A stretch of DNA of 22,386 nucleotides from a bacterium (lineage in GTDB: Bacteria > JAMCPX01): positions 1 through 22,386 of the forward strand of contig JAJYLM010000011.1 of the NCBI GenBank assembly GCA_021787655.1. Reading direction: 5' to 3'. The notes beneath the pieces were generated by a model that was given only the letters and a program-made list of their open reading frames with translations, was not told the origin of the DNA and searched no databases. The position numbers and the translations under genes are program-made. Below are positions 1-6,861 of the stretch, piece after piece; position 1 is the first letter of the stretch, and each line of letters begins with the position of its first letter.

Positions 1-183
1 GATCCCACGCTCCCGTTCCTCAGGTGCCTTGTCGATCTGATCAAACGGTATAAAATTCGCTAATTTCTTCTCTGATAATACCTTCGTTATTGCCGCCGTC
101 AGCGTCGTTTTCCCGTGGTCGATATGACCGATCGTCCCGACGTTTAAGTGCGGCTTCGTTCTTTCAAATTTTGCTTTTCCCAT
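1..183 (-). CDS. tuf: Elongation factor Tu, N-terminal fragment (cut by window edge)
   Basis: EF-Tu is the GTPase that delivers aminoacyl-tRNA to the ribosomal A site. Only the first 61 codons lie in the window and the frame stays open to base 1. The translation begins MGKAKFERTKPHLNVGTIGH and continues with the P-loop HIDHGKTT. It ends in the ERERGI switch I stretch, which is typical of EF-Tu. The ATG at 183 follows an AGGAGGT ribosome binding site at about 191-199. It lies 25 bases behind fusA, so it is the last gene of the classical rpsL-rpsG-fusA-tuf str operon. The identification is secure, but the remainder of the protein cannot be seen. Confidence 0.96.
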   Translation of the reverse strand, partial: MGKAKFERTKPHLNVGTIGHIDHGKTTLTAAITKVLSEKKLANFIPFDQIDKAPEERERGI

Positions 184-208
184 CTTCTTTTCTACCTCCT
201 ACGCTTTA

Positions 209-2275
209 TTAAACACCTTGCAATTTCTCAAGGATAGCCGAAGCAATCGATGCAGGCACGGCCTCGTAATGAGAAAATTCCATTGTAAATACGCCTCTAC
301 CCTGGGTATTCGAACGCAGGTCCGTCGCATAACCGAACATCTCCGCCAGCGGAACTTCCGCCCGGATGATATGCATATTCAACCGCATTTCCATACCCAT
401 GATCTTACCGCGTCGTGAACTTAAATCTCCGATGACTTCACCCATGAACTCTTCGGAGACAGTAACCTCAACCTTCATGATCGGTTCGAGCAATACCGGA
501 GCAGCATTGTGCACAGCATCCTTGAATGCCATGGAAGCCGCTATTTTGAACGCCATCTCAGATGAATCGACCTCATGGTATGAACCGTCATAGACTTCCA
601 CCTCAATACCAAGGACAGGGTATCCGCCGAGCACGCCGTTTTCTGCTGCCTCCCGGACCCCCTTCTCTATAGCAGGGATATATTCACGCGGGATCGAACC
701 ACCTACTATTTTGTTGACGAATTTTACTCCGTTGTCAAGCGATACAGGTCTGACCTTGAAAAGCACGTGTCCGTACTGGCCTCGGCCACCGGTCTGTTTT
801 ATGTACTTTCCTTCCGCACCAGCTTCCTTGGTGATCGCTTCCTTGTAGGCAACCATGGGTTTTCCGACGTTCGCTTCGACGCCGTATTCCCGCTTCAGAC
901 GGTCGATAATGATTTCAAGATGCAGCTCACCCATACCGGAAATGATCGTCTGTCCTGTGTCCTGATCGACCCGCAGCTTGAACGACGGGTCTTCGGTGGC
1001 GAGCTTATACAGCGAACCGGAAAGCTTGTCCTGGTCCGCCTTCGTTTTGGGTTCTATGGAAATCGAAAGCACAGGCTCGGGGAACTCCATCGACTCCAGA
1101 ATGATCGGCTGTTCCTTCGTACACAGGGTGTCTCCGGTCATCGTGTACTTGAGGCCGATGACGGCGACGATATCGCCCGAATCGACCTTCTTCACGTCCT
1201 GCCGCGCATTGGCATGCATCCTGACGATTCTGCCGATCCGCTCGACCTTGTCTTTGGTGGAGTTATACACGTAGCTGCCGGCCAGCAATGTTCCGGAGTA
1301 TATCCGTATGTAGGTAAGTTGTCCGGTAAAAGGATCGTTCATGATTTTGAATGCAACCGCCGAAAACGGTTCTTCATCGGAGATCTTTCTCGAGAGTTCC
1401 TTGCCTGCAAGGTCCTTGCCAATGACCGGCGGAAGGTCCGCAGGAGACGGCAGATAATCGACGATTGCGTCGAGCAGAGGCTGGACGCCCTTGTTCTTGA
1501 ATGACGAACCGCACAGAACCGGTACTGCTCTGAACTCGAGGGTCGCCTTTCTCAGTGCCTCTCTGAGTTCATCCTCTGTTATGGGTGTTTCGGAAAGGTA
1601 TTTTTCCGTGAGTTTCTCGTCGAGTTCCGCGATCGTTTCCACGGTATGAGCCCTCTTGAGCTCTGCTTCCATGAGATACTCTTTGGGTATTTCCGCTTCC
1701 CGGTATTTTGCACCGAGGGTATCCTCGTCATACATGATGGCCTTCATCCGGAGAAGATCGATGATGCCTTTGAAATCACTCTCTTTCCCGAGCGGTATCT
1801 GAACCGGAATCGGGTTTGCGTTCAATCTCTTTTTGATTGAATCGACGGACATGGTAAAATCTGCTCCTACCCTGTCCATCTTGTTGATATAGGCAAGCCT
1901 CGGAACATTATACTTATTCGCCTGGCGCCAGACTGTCTCGGATTGCGGCTCGACGCCGCTCACTGCATCGAATATAGCGATCGCGCCGTCGAGAATCCTG
2001 AGCGACCGCTCAACCTCGACCGTAAAGTCAACATGGCCCGGTGTATCGATGATGTTGATCTGGTAGTTTTTCCACACCGCCGTTGTGGAAGCCGATGTAA
2101 TCGTAATACCGCGCTCCCGTTCCTGTTCCATCCAGTCCATCGTCGTGGTTCCGTCGTCGATCTCGCCGATCTTATAGTTGACTCCGGTATAGTACAGAAT
2201 CCGCTCTGTCGTCGTCGTTTTCCCGGCGTCAATATGCGCCATGATACCAATATTTCTGATAAGTTTTTTATCCAT
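209..2275 (-). CDS. fusA: Elongation factor G
   Basis: EF-G is the ribosomal translocase GTPase and acts with RRF in ribosome recycling. The 688 residues match the usual length. G-domain motifs are intact: AHIDAGKTT at 13-21, RGITI at 55-59, DTPGH at 77-81 and NKMD at 131-134. The C-terminal domain IV/V signatures EYIPAIEKG and PLAEMFGYATDLRS are also present. It lies between rpsG (52 bases upstream) and tuf (25 bases downstream) in str-operon order. The ATG at 2275 has no purine-rich site at normal distance; the nearest is AGGAG at 2299-2303, and an in-frame stop blocks a longer start. The GTTTMDWMEQERERGITI switch region and the TDLRSNTQGRGVF tail look somewhat like the spdEFG1 branch, which I cannot test here. 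Confidence 0.97.
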   Translation of the reverse strand: MDKKLIRNIGIMAHIDAGKTTTTERILYYTGVNYKIGEIDDGTTTMDWMEQERERGITITSASTTAVWKNYQINIIDTPGHVDFTVEVERSLRILDGAIAIFDAVSGVEPQSETVWRQANKYNVPRLAYINKMDRVGADFTMSVDSIKKRLNANPIPVQIPLGKESDFKGIIDLLRMKAIMYDEDTLGAKYREAEIPKEYLMEAELKRAHTVETIAELDEKLTEKYLSETPITEDELREALRKATLEFRAVPVLCGSSFKNKGVQPLLDAIVDYLPSPADLPPVIGKDLAGKELSRKISDEEPFSAVAFKIMNDPFTGQLTYIRIYSGTLLAGSYVYNSTKDKVERIGRIVRMHANARQDVKKVDSGDIVAVIGLKYTMTGDTLCTKEQPIILESMEFPEPVLSISIEPKTKADQDKLSGSLYKLATEDPSFKLRVDQDTGQTIISGMGELHLEIIIDRLKREYGVEANVGKPMVAYKEAITKEAGAEGKYIKQTGGRGQYGHVLFKVRPVSLDNGVKFVNKIVGGSIPREYIPAIEKGVREAAENGVLGGYPVLGIEVEVYDGSYHEVDSSEMAFKIAASMAFKDAVHNAAPVLLEPIMKVEVTVSEEFMGEVIGDLSSRRGKIMGMEMRLNMHIIRAEVPLAEMFGYATDLRSNTQGRGVFTMEFSHYEAVPASIASAILEKLQGV

Positions 2276-2303
2276 ACAAAATTATTAAAAAGAATAAGCT
2301 CCT
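2276..2303 (-). promoter_or_regulatory. fusA leader: remote Shine-Dalgarno with bridging hairpin (candidate)
   Basis: On the minus strand AGGAG (2303-2299) lies 23 bases before the fusA ATG, too far for normal use. Between them TTATT and AATAA can pair around a CTTTTT loop. If folded, the hairpin leaves only about 7 unpaired bases between AGGAG and the ATG, which is the normal spacing. The repeat is seen directly; its role is inference, and a 5-bp A-U stem is weak. Confidence 0.35.
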
Positions 2304-2327
2304 GTTATTTTTATACTTCCCTGAAAA

Positions 2328-2798
2328 TTACCAGCGGTAGTGTGCAAAAGCTCTGTTCGCTTCTGCCATCTTGTGGGTATCTTCCCTCTTCTTGATTGCA
2401 TTTCCCTTATTGTCGTAGGCATCGAGTATTTCACCTGCCAGTTTGTTTGCCATGGTCTTCTCGGTGCGGGAATGGGCAGCCAGCAGCAGCCACCTGAATG
2501 CAAGGGCTATCCGCCTGTTCTCACGAACTTCCACAGGTACCTGGTAGGTTGCACCACCGACCCGTCTCGACCGTGTTTCAAGGACGGGTTTAACATTATC
2601 GACGGCCTTGACGAAAACGTTCACCGGATCGTCCTGCTTCTTCGATTTCAGCTCAGCCAGAACGGCGTTGAAGATCCTCTGTGCCGTGATCCTCTTTCCC
2701 TCTTTCATAATATACCGGACGAACTTCGCTGCCAGAACATCGCTGGCCCCGACCTCCGGTAAAACGAATTCATGTATAACTTTCTTTTTTCTCGACAT
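2328..2798 (-). CDS. rpsG: 30S ribosomal protein S7
   Basis: S7 is a primary 16S rRNA-binding protein that organises the 30S head and touches the E site. The 156 residues match the family length. Family signatures are visible: an N-terminal MSRKKKVIHEF leader, KFVRYIMKEGKRITAQRI, and the NVKPVLETRSRRVGGATYQV segment in the centre. The C-terminal part carries the KREDTHKMAEANRAFAHYRW ending. It follows rpsL by 10 bases and precedes fusA by 52 bases in str-operon order. In E. coli, S7 represses this operon by binding the rpsL-rpsG spacer. That spacer is only about 10 bases here, so the same mechanism is unlikely in that form. Confidence 0.97.
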   Translation of the reverse strand: MSRKKKVIHEFVLPEVGASDVLAAKFVRYIMKEGKRITAQRIFNAVLAELKSKKQDDPVNVFVKAVDNVKPVLETRSRRVGGATYQVPVEVRENRRIALAFRWLLLAAHSRTEKTMANKLAGEILDAYDNKGNAIKKREDTHKMAEANRAFAHYRW

Positions 2799-2808
2799 TG
2801 CAGTGCCT

Positions 2809-3183
2809 CTATGCCTTTTGCTTCTTGGCGCCGTATTTCGAGCGCCCCTTCTTCCGTTCTTTTACTCCCGTGGTATCCAGCGATCCCCGTATGATATGAT
2901 AGCGTACGCCGGGAAGGTCCCGTACCCTGCCTCCCCGAACCAGTACAACAGCGTGTTCCTGGAGTTCATGTCCTATCCCCGGAATGTAGGCGGTCACTTC
3001 CATTCCGTTTGTCAGCCTTACCCTTGCAACCTTTCGCAGCGCTGAATTCGGCTTTTTCGGTGTCGTCGTATAGACACGGACGCACACACCCCTTTTCTGA
3101 GGATTTCCCTGTAAGGCCGCAGCCTTACTCTTGGTCTTCATCCTCTTTCTTGCCCCGCGTATCAACTGGTTAATTGTTGTCAC
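2809..3183 (-). CDS. rpsL: 30S ribosomal protein S12 (Arg at position 88)
   Basis: S12 lies at the decoding centre and controls translational accuracy. The 124 residues equal the E. coli length. The decoding loop TTTPKKPNSALRK (39-51) keeps Lys43. The second loop reads RGGRVRDLPG, so residue 88 (counting Met1) is Arg (CGG codon) where most bacteria have Lys. Asp89, the RimO methylthiolation site, is kept. Position 27 is Asn rather than the more common Cys. The start is GTG at 3183, preceded by GGAG with a 6-base spacer. It is the first gene of the str operon and follows a strong promoter at 3211-3239. Identification is certain; the resistance implication is inference from known rpsL mutants. 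Confidence 0.97.
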   Translation of the reverse strand: MTTINQLIRGARKRMKTKSKAAALQGNPQKRGVCVRVYTTTPKKPNSALRKVARVRLTNGMEVTAYIPGIGHELQEHAVVLVRGGRVRDLPGVRYHIIRGSLDTTGVKERKKGRSKYGAKKQKA

Positions 3184-3210
3184 TTATCTCTCCAAAAATG
3201 AAATTTTTAT

Positions 3211-3256
3211 TTTTTAGCACACCATTTTTTGCATGTCAATCAAATTTTTATTTTTT
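3211..3256 (-). promoter_or_regulatory. str operon promoter with UP-like element
   Basis: Reading the minus strand, TTGACA (3239-3234) is followed by 17 bases and TAAAAA (3216-3211). TGC directly precedes the TAAAAA, which gives an extended -10. An A-rich tract, AAAAAATAAAAATTT (3256-3242), sits just upstream of the -35 where an UP element would bind the RNA polymerase alpha subunit. The same 15-mer recurs at 3215-3201, overlapping the -10. Transcription would start near 3204, about 20 bases before rpsL. Consensus and position are good; activity is untested. Confidence 0.7.
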
Positions 3257-3264
3257 CGCAGACA

Positions 3265-3624
3265 TTATTGACGGTTGAGAGCTTTTTTTGAAGCATTCAC
3301 GAGGAGCTGGAAATCTCCAGGCTTGTTTATCGCGAGTTCTGCAAGCATCTTGCGGTTAATCTCGATGTTTGCTTTCTTTAATCCCGCTATCAACGCGGAA
3401 TAGCTGACGCCGAACTCTCTCGCCTGGGCATTGATCCTGACGACCCACAGCGAGCGGAAATCCCTCTTCCTCGCCCGTCTGTCCCGGTAACTGTACTTCA
3501 TCGCCTTTTCTACGGCTTCCCGGGCAGTTTTATAGAGAAGATGCTTTTTCCCCCAGTATCCTTTTGCAAGCTTCAGATACTTTTTATGCCTTCTTTTCGC
3601 TGTTACTCCTCTTTTTACCCTCAT
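3265..3624 (-). CDS. rplT: 50S ribosomal protein L20
   Basis: L20 binds 23S rRNA early in 50S assembly. The 119 residues are the normal size. It begins MRVKRGVTAKRRHKKYLKLA and carries the family signature KGYWGKKHLLYKTAREAVEKA and the RDRRARKRDFRSLWVVRINA segment. The start at 3624 has an AGAGGTG site about 5 bases upstream. It ends the infC-rpmI-rplT order found in most bacteria. A 119-base gap separates it from rpmI, with no obvious hairpin. In E. coli and Bacillus, L20 represses its own operon through a leader structure. I see no clear rRNA mimic here, so autoregulation is not claimed. Confidence 0.97.
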   Translation of the reverse strand: MRVKRGVTAKRRHKKYLKLAKGYWGKKHLLYKTAREAVEKAMKYSYRDRRARKRDFRSLWVVRINAQAREFGVSYSALIAGLKKANIEINRKMLAELAINKPGDFQLLVNASKKALNRQ

Positions 3625-3743
3625 AAAACACCTCTTTGTATTTTCTTCAGTCTCTTGTTTTAAGCTTGAATTTTAAATCTTTTTTGTAGTTCTGGATTTT
3701 TATTGCTGAATGGCTTATCGTGAGTGGCGTATACCGTCGCCGG

Positions 3744-3941
3744 CTACGCGGTGGGTATCAGGCGTTTGAGCTGCTTCTTGATTGAACCGGAAAAAAGCAC
3801 TTCATGCTTCAACCTTCTCTTCCTACCCTTTGCCTTATGCTCCAGCAAATGCCGCATTCCGGGGCTCTTCGCCTTGACTTTGCCCGTCCCCGTCACTGCA
3901 AACCTCTTTTTTGCTCCTGACTTCGTTTTTATCTTTGGCAT
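3744..3941 (-). CDS. rpmI: 50S ribosomal protein L35
   Basis: L35 is a small basic protein of the large subunit. The 65 residues match the family. It begins MPKIKTKSGAKKRFAVTGTG and contains the HLLEHKAKGRKRRLKHE basic core; the C-terminus is KRLIPTA, close to the usual RLLPY/RLLPT ends. The ATG at 3941 follows AAGGAGAG with a good spacer. It lies 24 bases after infC and 119 bases before rplT, the standard order. Nothing is unusual apart from that rather long gap to rplT. Confidence 0.96.
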   Translation of the reverse strand: MPKIKTKSGAKKRFAVTGTGKVKAKSPGMRHLLEHKAKGRKRRLKHEVLFSGSIKKQLKRLIPTA

Positions 3942-3965
3942 ATCAAATCTCTCCTTGAATAATTA

Positions 3966-4475
3966 TCATTTCTTTGCCGCTACCACTGCATAGACGGTTT
4001 TACCGAAATGCTTGGGCGCCTCCACGACCACTGCTTCCTCGGCCAGAAGCTTTACCAGCCTGTCAAGCATTGCAAAGGCCCTGTCCGTATACATCATTTC
4101 CCGTCCTTTCAGGAAAACTCCAATCTTGACCCTGTTGCCCTCTTGCAAGAGCTCCTTCACTTTTCCCACCTTGACATTGACGTCGTGTTCATCTGTCGTG
4201 GGCCGTAACTTCACTTCCTTTGTCTTAATAACTATCTGTGACTTCCTGGAATCCCTGCTCTTTTTCTTCAATTGGTACTTATACTTGCCAAAATCCATGA
4301 GCTTGCACACCGGAGGAGTGCTGTTCGGAGAAACCTCCACGACATCAAGCCCCACCTGTTCTGCTATCGATAATGCCTGTCCTAATGACATGTTCCCAAG
4401 CTGGGAACCATTTGCATCAATGAGCAATACCTCTCGTGCAGTGATTCTTCTGTTAAAACGCAGTTCCTTTTCTAT
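3966..4475 (-). CDS. infC: Translation initiation factor IF-3 (probable AUA start)
   Basis: IF-3 binds the 30S subunit, prevents 50S joining and proofreads the start codon and initiator tRNA. The N-domain LDVVEVSPNSTPPVCKLMDFGK and the C-domain KEVKLRPTTDEHD, followed by VFLKGREMMY, are clear family segments. An internal TTG at 4427 would give only 153 residues and remove the conserved NRRITAREV start of the N-domain. The frame runs upstream through ELRFNRRITAREVLLIDANG without an ATG, GTG or TTG. The best start is ATA at 4475, overlapping the thrS TAG stop as ATAG, with AGAGGA 7 bases upstream, giving 169 residues. An ATC at 4445 is a weaker alternative. Rare start codons are a known hallmark of infC (AUU in E. 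coli) and allow autoregulation. Gene identity is certain; the exact start is inferred. Confidence 0.93.
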   Translation of the reverse strand: MEKELRFNRRITAREVLLIDANGSQLGNMSLGQALSIAEQVGLDVVEVSPNSTPPVCKLMDFGKYKYQLKKKSRDSRKSQIVIKTKEVKLRPTTDEHDVNVKVGKVKELLQEGNRVKIGVFLKGREMMYTDRAFAMLDRLVKLLAEEAVVVEAPKHFGKTVYAVVAAKK

Positions 4476-6382
4476 GTATTTGTCCTCTCTCTGTTTTTTT
4501 TGTACATCAGTTCCACGGTTTCATCAACCGAAAGTACCGATTGCTGTGTTTCCTTGTACTGCCGAATATTCACAGTCTTCCCCTGCTGCTCTTTGTCACC
4601 AACTACTAACAGATAGGGAATCTTCTGTAAAGTTGCCTCTCTGATCTTGTACGACAACGTCTCATCCCTGGCATCCGCTTCGGCCCGGATCTGCCGGTCT
4701 CTCAGAGCTAACACTATTTCGTTCGCATAATCAACATTTCTTGTATTTATTGCAACAACTTTCACCTGGACCGGTGAAAGCCAGAAGGGAAATGCTCCGC
4801 CGTAATGCTCAATCAGGACGCCGATGAACCTTTCCAGCGAACCCATGATGGCCCGGTGAACCATGACGGTCCTGTGCTTCTGATTATCATCGCCGGTGTA
4901 ACTGACATCAAACCGCTCCGGCAGATTAAAGTCAATCTGAATCGTCGAGCACTGCCATTCCCTGCCCAGAACATCCTTTATTTTGATGTCGATCTTGGGT
5001 CCGTAAAAAACACCCTCCCCGGGATCGATGGAGTATGCCATGGACATCGACTCAAGGGCACCCTTCAGTGCGGATTCAGCCCGTTCCCAGTTCTCAAGGC
5101 TGCCGACATATTTTTCCGGCCTGGTCGACAGATACACGTTGACGTGCTCAAACCCGAATGTCCTGAGATAGCGGATGGCGAGATTGAGAATGTTCATGAC
5201 CTCGTCCTTCAATTGTTCGGGGGTAACGAACACGTGGGCATCGTCCTGCGTAAACCCGCGGACCCTCATGAGTCCGTGCATCACACCCGACCGTTCGAAC
5301 CGGTAGACCGTCCCGAGTTCCGCCCACCGCAGGGGCAAATCTTTATAGCTCCTGGTGTCTGTTTTATAAATGGCAATATGGAAAGGGCAGTTCATGGGCT
5401 TCAGCTGGTAATCCACGTCTTCCAGCTCCATGGACGGAAACATGTTTTCACGGTAAAATCCCAGATGGCCGCTCGTGTTCCACAGGGAAAGTTTTGCAAT
5501 GTGCGGCGTATACACGAACTGATACCCGGATGCGGTGTGCAGGTCTTTCCAATAGTTTTCGATGACCTGTCTCAGCACTGCACCTTTCGGGTGCCAGAGT
5601 ACGAGCCCTGCGCCGATCTCATCCTCTATCGAAAACAGTCCGAGCTCTTTTCCGAGCTTTCTGTGATCCCTCTTTTTCGCCTCTTCAATCCTTGCAAGGT
5701 GCGCCTTTAAGGACTCCTTGTCCGGAAACGCCGTACCGTAGATTCGTTTGAGCATCTCGTTGTGCTCGTCACCCCGCCAGTACGCGCCTGCCGTCGAAAG
5801 GAGCTTGAACGCCTTGATGTACCCTGTTGACGGCACGTGGGGGCCCGCACACAGATCCACAAAATCTCCCTGCCGGTACACCGAGATGGTGCCGTTGATG
5901 TCTCTGAGGATCTCGAGCTTGTAATCCTCGTGCCGCTCACGGAACAGCTTCTCTGCTTCGTCTTTCGTCAGTTCCATCCTCTCGATGGGGATGTTCTTCT
6001 TCGCCAGTTCCTTCATGCGCTGTTCGATCGTTTCCAGGTCCTTCGGCGTGAATGGATTTGCAGCGGAAAAATCATAATAGAACCCGTCTTCAATCGCCGG
6101 TCCTATGGTCAGCTTCGTTCCCGGGAACAGCTCCTGCACGGCCTGTGCCATGAGGTGCGAAGCGGAGTGACGCAGAATAGCGAGTGCTTCAGGATCCGTC
6201 ACCGCAACAGTTCCCAGTTCTGCCTTATCCTCCTGCAGAGGAGAAGAAAGATCCATGTACTTTCCCTGAAGCCGTGCCGCAACAACGGAGGATGTCTGTT
6301 TCTGAAGGCTTTCAAGGAATGCCTTCACCGTGGTTCCCGGCTGGACGGTGTACTGTTTCTTTTCGAACGTGATGGTCAGCAT
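4472..6382 (-). CDS. thrS: Threonyl-tRNA synthetase
   Basis: ThrRS charges tRNA-Thr and edits mischarged serine. The 636 residues match the family. An N-terminal TGS domain (1-60) is followed by the editing domain, with H72/H76 of HSASH and C178/H182 of CAGPH. The class II core has zinc ligands C332, H383 and H509, equivalent to C334, H385 and H511 in E. coli. The motif 2 region and an anticodon-binding domain that includes LLVVGDKEQ follow. The start MLTITF aligns with the E. coli MPVITL start, so the ATG at 6382 is convincing. Yet it lies 6 bases after the CCA end of tRNA-Val, with no Shine-Dalgarno outside the tRNA. Translation must therefore use a very short or leaderless processed mRNA, or a sequence inside the tRNA. 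The stop codon overlaps the proposed infC start. Confidence 0.97.
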   Translation of the reverse strand: MLTITFEKKQYTVQPGTTVKAFLESLQKQTSSVVAARLQGKYMDLSSPLQEDKAELGTVAVTDPEALAILRHSASHLMAQAVQELFPGTKLTIGPAIEDGFYYDFSAANPFTPKDLETIEQRMKELAKKNIPIERMELTKDEAEKLFRERHEDYKLEILRDINGTISVYRQGDFVDLCAGPHVPSTGYIKAFKLLSTAGAYWRGDEHNEMLKRIYGTAFPDKESLKAHLARIEEAKKRDHRKLGKELGLFSIEDEIGAGLVLWHPKGAVLRQVIENYWKDLHTASGYQFVYTPHIAKLSLWNTSGHLGFYRENMFPSMELEDVDYQLKPMNCPFHIAIYKTDTRSYKDLPLRWAELGTVYRFERSGVMHGLMRVRGFTQDDAHVFVTPEQLKDEVMNILNLAIRYLRTFGFEHVNVYLSTRPEKYVGSLENWERAESALKGALESMSMAYSIDPGEGVFYGPKIDIKIKDVLGREWQCSTIQIDFNLPERFDVSYTGDDNQKHRTVMVHRAIMGSLERFIGVLIEHYGGAFPFWLSPVQVKVVAINTRNVDYANEIVLALRDRQIRAEADARDETLSYKIREATLQKIPYLLVVGDKEQQGKTVNIRQYKETQQSVLSVDETVELMYKKNRERTNT

Positions 6383-6388
6383 AATAAA

Positions 6389-6463
6389 TGGTAGGCACGG
6401 GCGGTATCGAACCGCCGACCTCTACCGTGTCAAGGTAGCGCTCTCCCCCTGAGCTACGTGCCT
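6389..6463 (-). tRNA. tRNA-Val (anticodon GAC), CCA encoded
   Basis: The minus strand folds as a full cloverleaf of 75 bases including the encoded CCA. The acceptor AGGCACG pairs with CGTGCCT, the D stem is GCTC/GAGC, and the anticodon stem CTACC/GGTAG carries loop TTGACAC. The T arm GGCGG-TTCGATA-CCGCC and discriminator A complete it. Anticodon GAC reads GUC and, less well, GUU valine codons. It lies between tRNA-Val(CAC) and thrS, probably in one transcript. Confidence 0.95.
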
Positions 6464-6534
6464 GTAGAACCTCCGTTCTCCGTGTCCCTGCAGGAGACAC
6501 CGGAGCGGAAGCAGCTGATAGATCTGCAGTAAAC

Positions 6535-6609
6535 TGGTAGGCACGGACGGTATCGAACCGTCGACCTCTGCTGTGTGAAAGCAGCGCTCTCCCCCTGAGC
6601 TACGTGCCT
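6535..6609 (-). tRNA. tRNA-Val (anticodon CAC), CCA encoded
   Basis: This is a second complete cloverleaf of 75 bases with the same acceptor stem, D arm and T loop as its neighbour. It differs in the anticodon stem and loop (CTGCT, TTCACAC, AGCAG) and in one T-stem pair. Anticodon CAC reads only GUG. The near identity points to tandem duplication followed by anticodon change. Wobble tRNA-Val(UAC) is not in the window. Confidence 0.95.
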
Positions 6610-6622
6610 GAATACGTATTCA

Positions 6623-6687
6623 ATTGTATCTTTTATATTCTCCATAATAAGCTCTTCAGAACTATCAGCACATTTCCGATATGTCAA
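6623..6687 (-). promoter_or_regulatory. Candidate promoter(s) for tRNA-Val/thrS operon
   Basis: Two possibilities exist on the minus strand. A near-consensus TACAAT (6628-6623) has TTATTA 16 bases upstream (6650-6645), which would start RNA about 7 bases before the first tRNA. Further upstream a perfect TTGACA (6687-6682) is followed 15 bases later by GATAGT (6666-6661). Neither is complete, so the exact promoter is open. Confidence 0.35.
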
Positions 6688-6800
6688 GAAGAGATAGAGA
6701 AAACTTGAAAAAGACGCTGCTTGAAACCACGGCTTTTCTCTGAAGAACAAACAAATAGTATCGTGTTTCTTTCGTTGTACCCAAAGCGGATTCCTCAGTA

Positions 6801-6829
6801 TTGCCGTGCTCCGGTACCATGATTATCAT
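6801..6829 (+). promoter_or_regulatory. Candidate tpx promoter
   Basis: TTGCCG (6801-6806), a 17-base spacer and TATCAT (6824-6829) give a sigma-70 type promoter. The predicted start is near 6836, about 26 bases before tpx. It may drive the tpx-purB-bioB-bioF run, because no other convincing promoter appears in the short gaps. Confidence 0.45.
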
Positions 6830-6835
6830 AGTATC

Positions 6836-6850
6836 ATGAAACGGTTTCAT
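6836..6850 (+). promoter_or_regulatory. Inverted repeat at the predicted tpx transcription start
   Basis: ATGAAA-CGG-TTTCAT is a perfect 6-bp inverted repeat with a 3-base centre at the expected +1 to +15. A further imperfect pair, CATGAT and ATCATG, flanks the -10. The position suits a repressor operator, perhaps redox-responsive given the peroxidase. No regulator gene is nearby and the match to a known box is not established. Confidence 0.3.
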
Positions 6851-6861
6851 AAGGAGGATAT

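Noticed and set aside
767..1504. A 245-codon open frame on the plus strand within fusA
   Set aside because: It is antisense to conserved EF-G, shows no family features and arises from codon bias on the opposite strand.
4425..4427. TTG as the infC start
   Set aside because: It would remove the conserved N-terminal NRRITAREV segment, and its purine tract is only 2 bases away.
4805..5710. A 301-codon open frame on the plus strand within thrS
   Set aside because: It is fully antisense to the conserved ThrRS core, with no ribosome binding site or recognisable domain.
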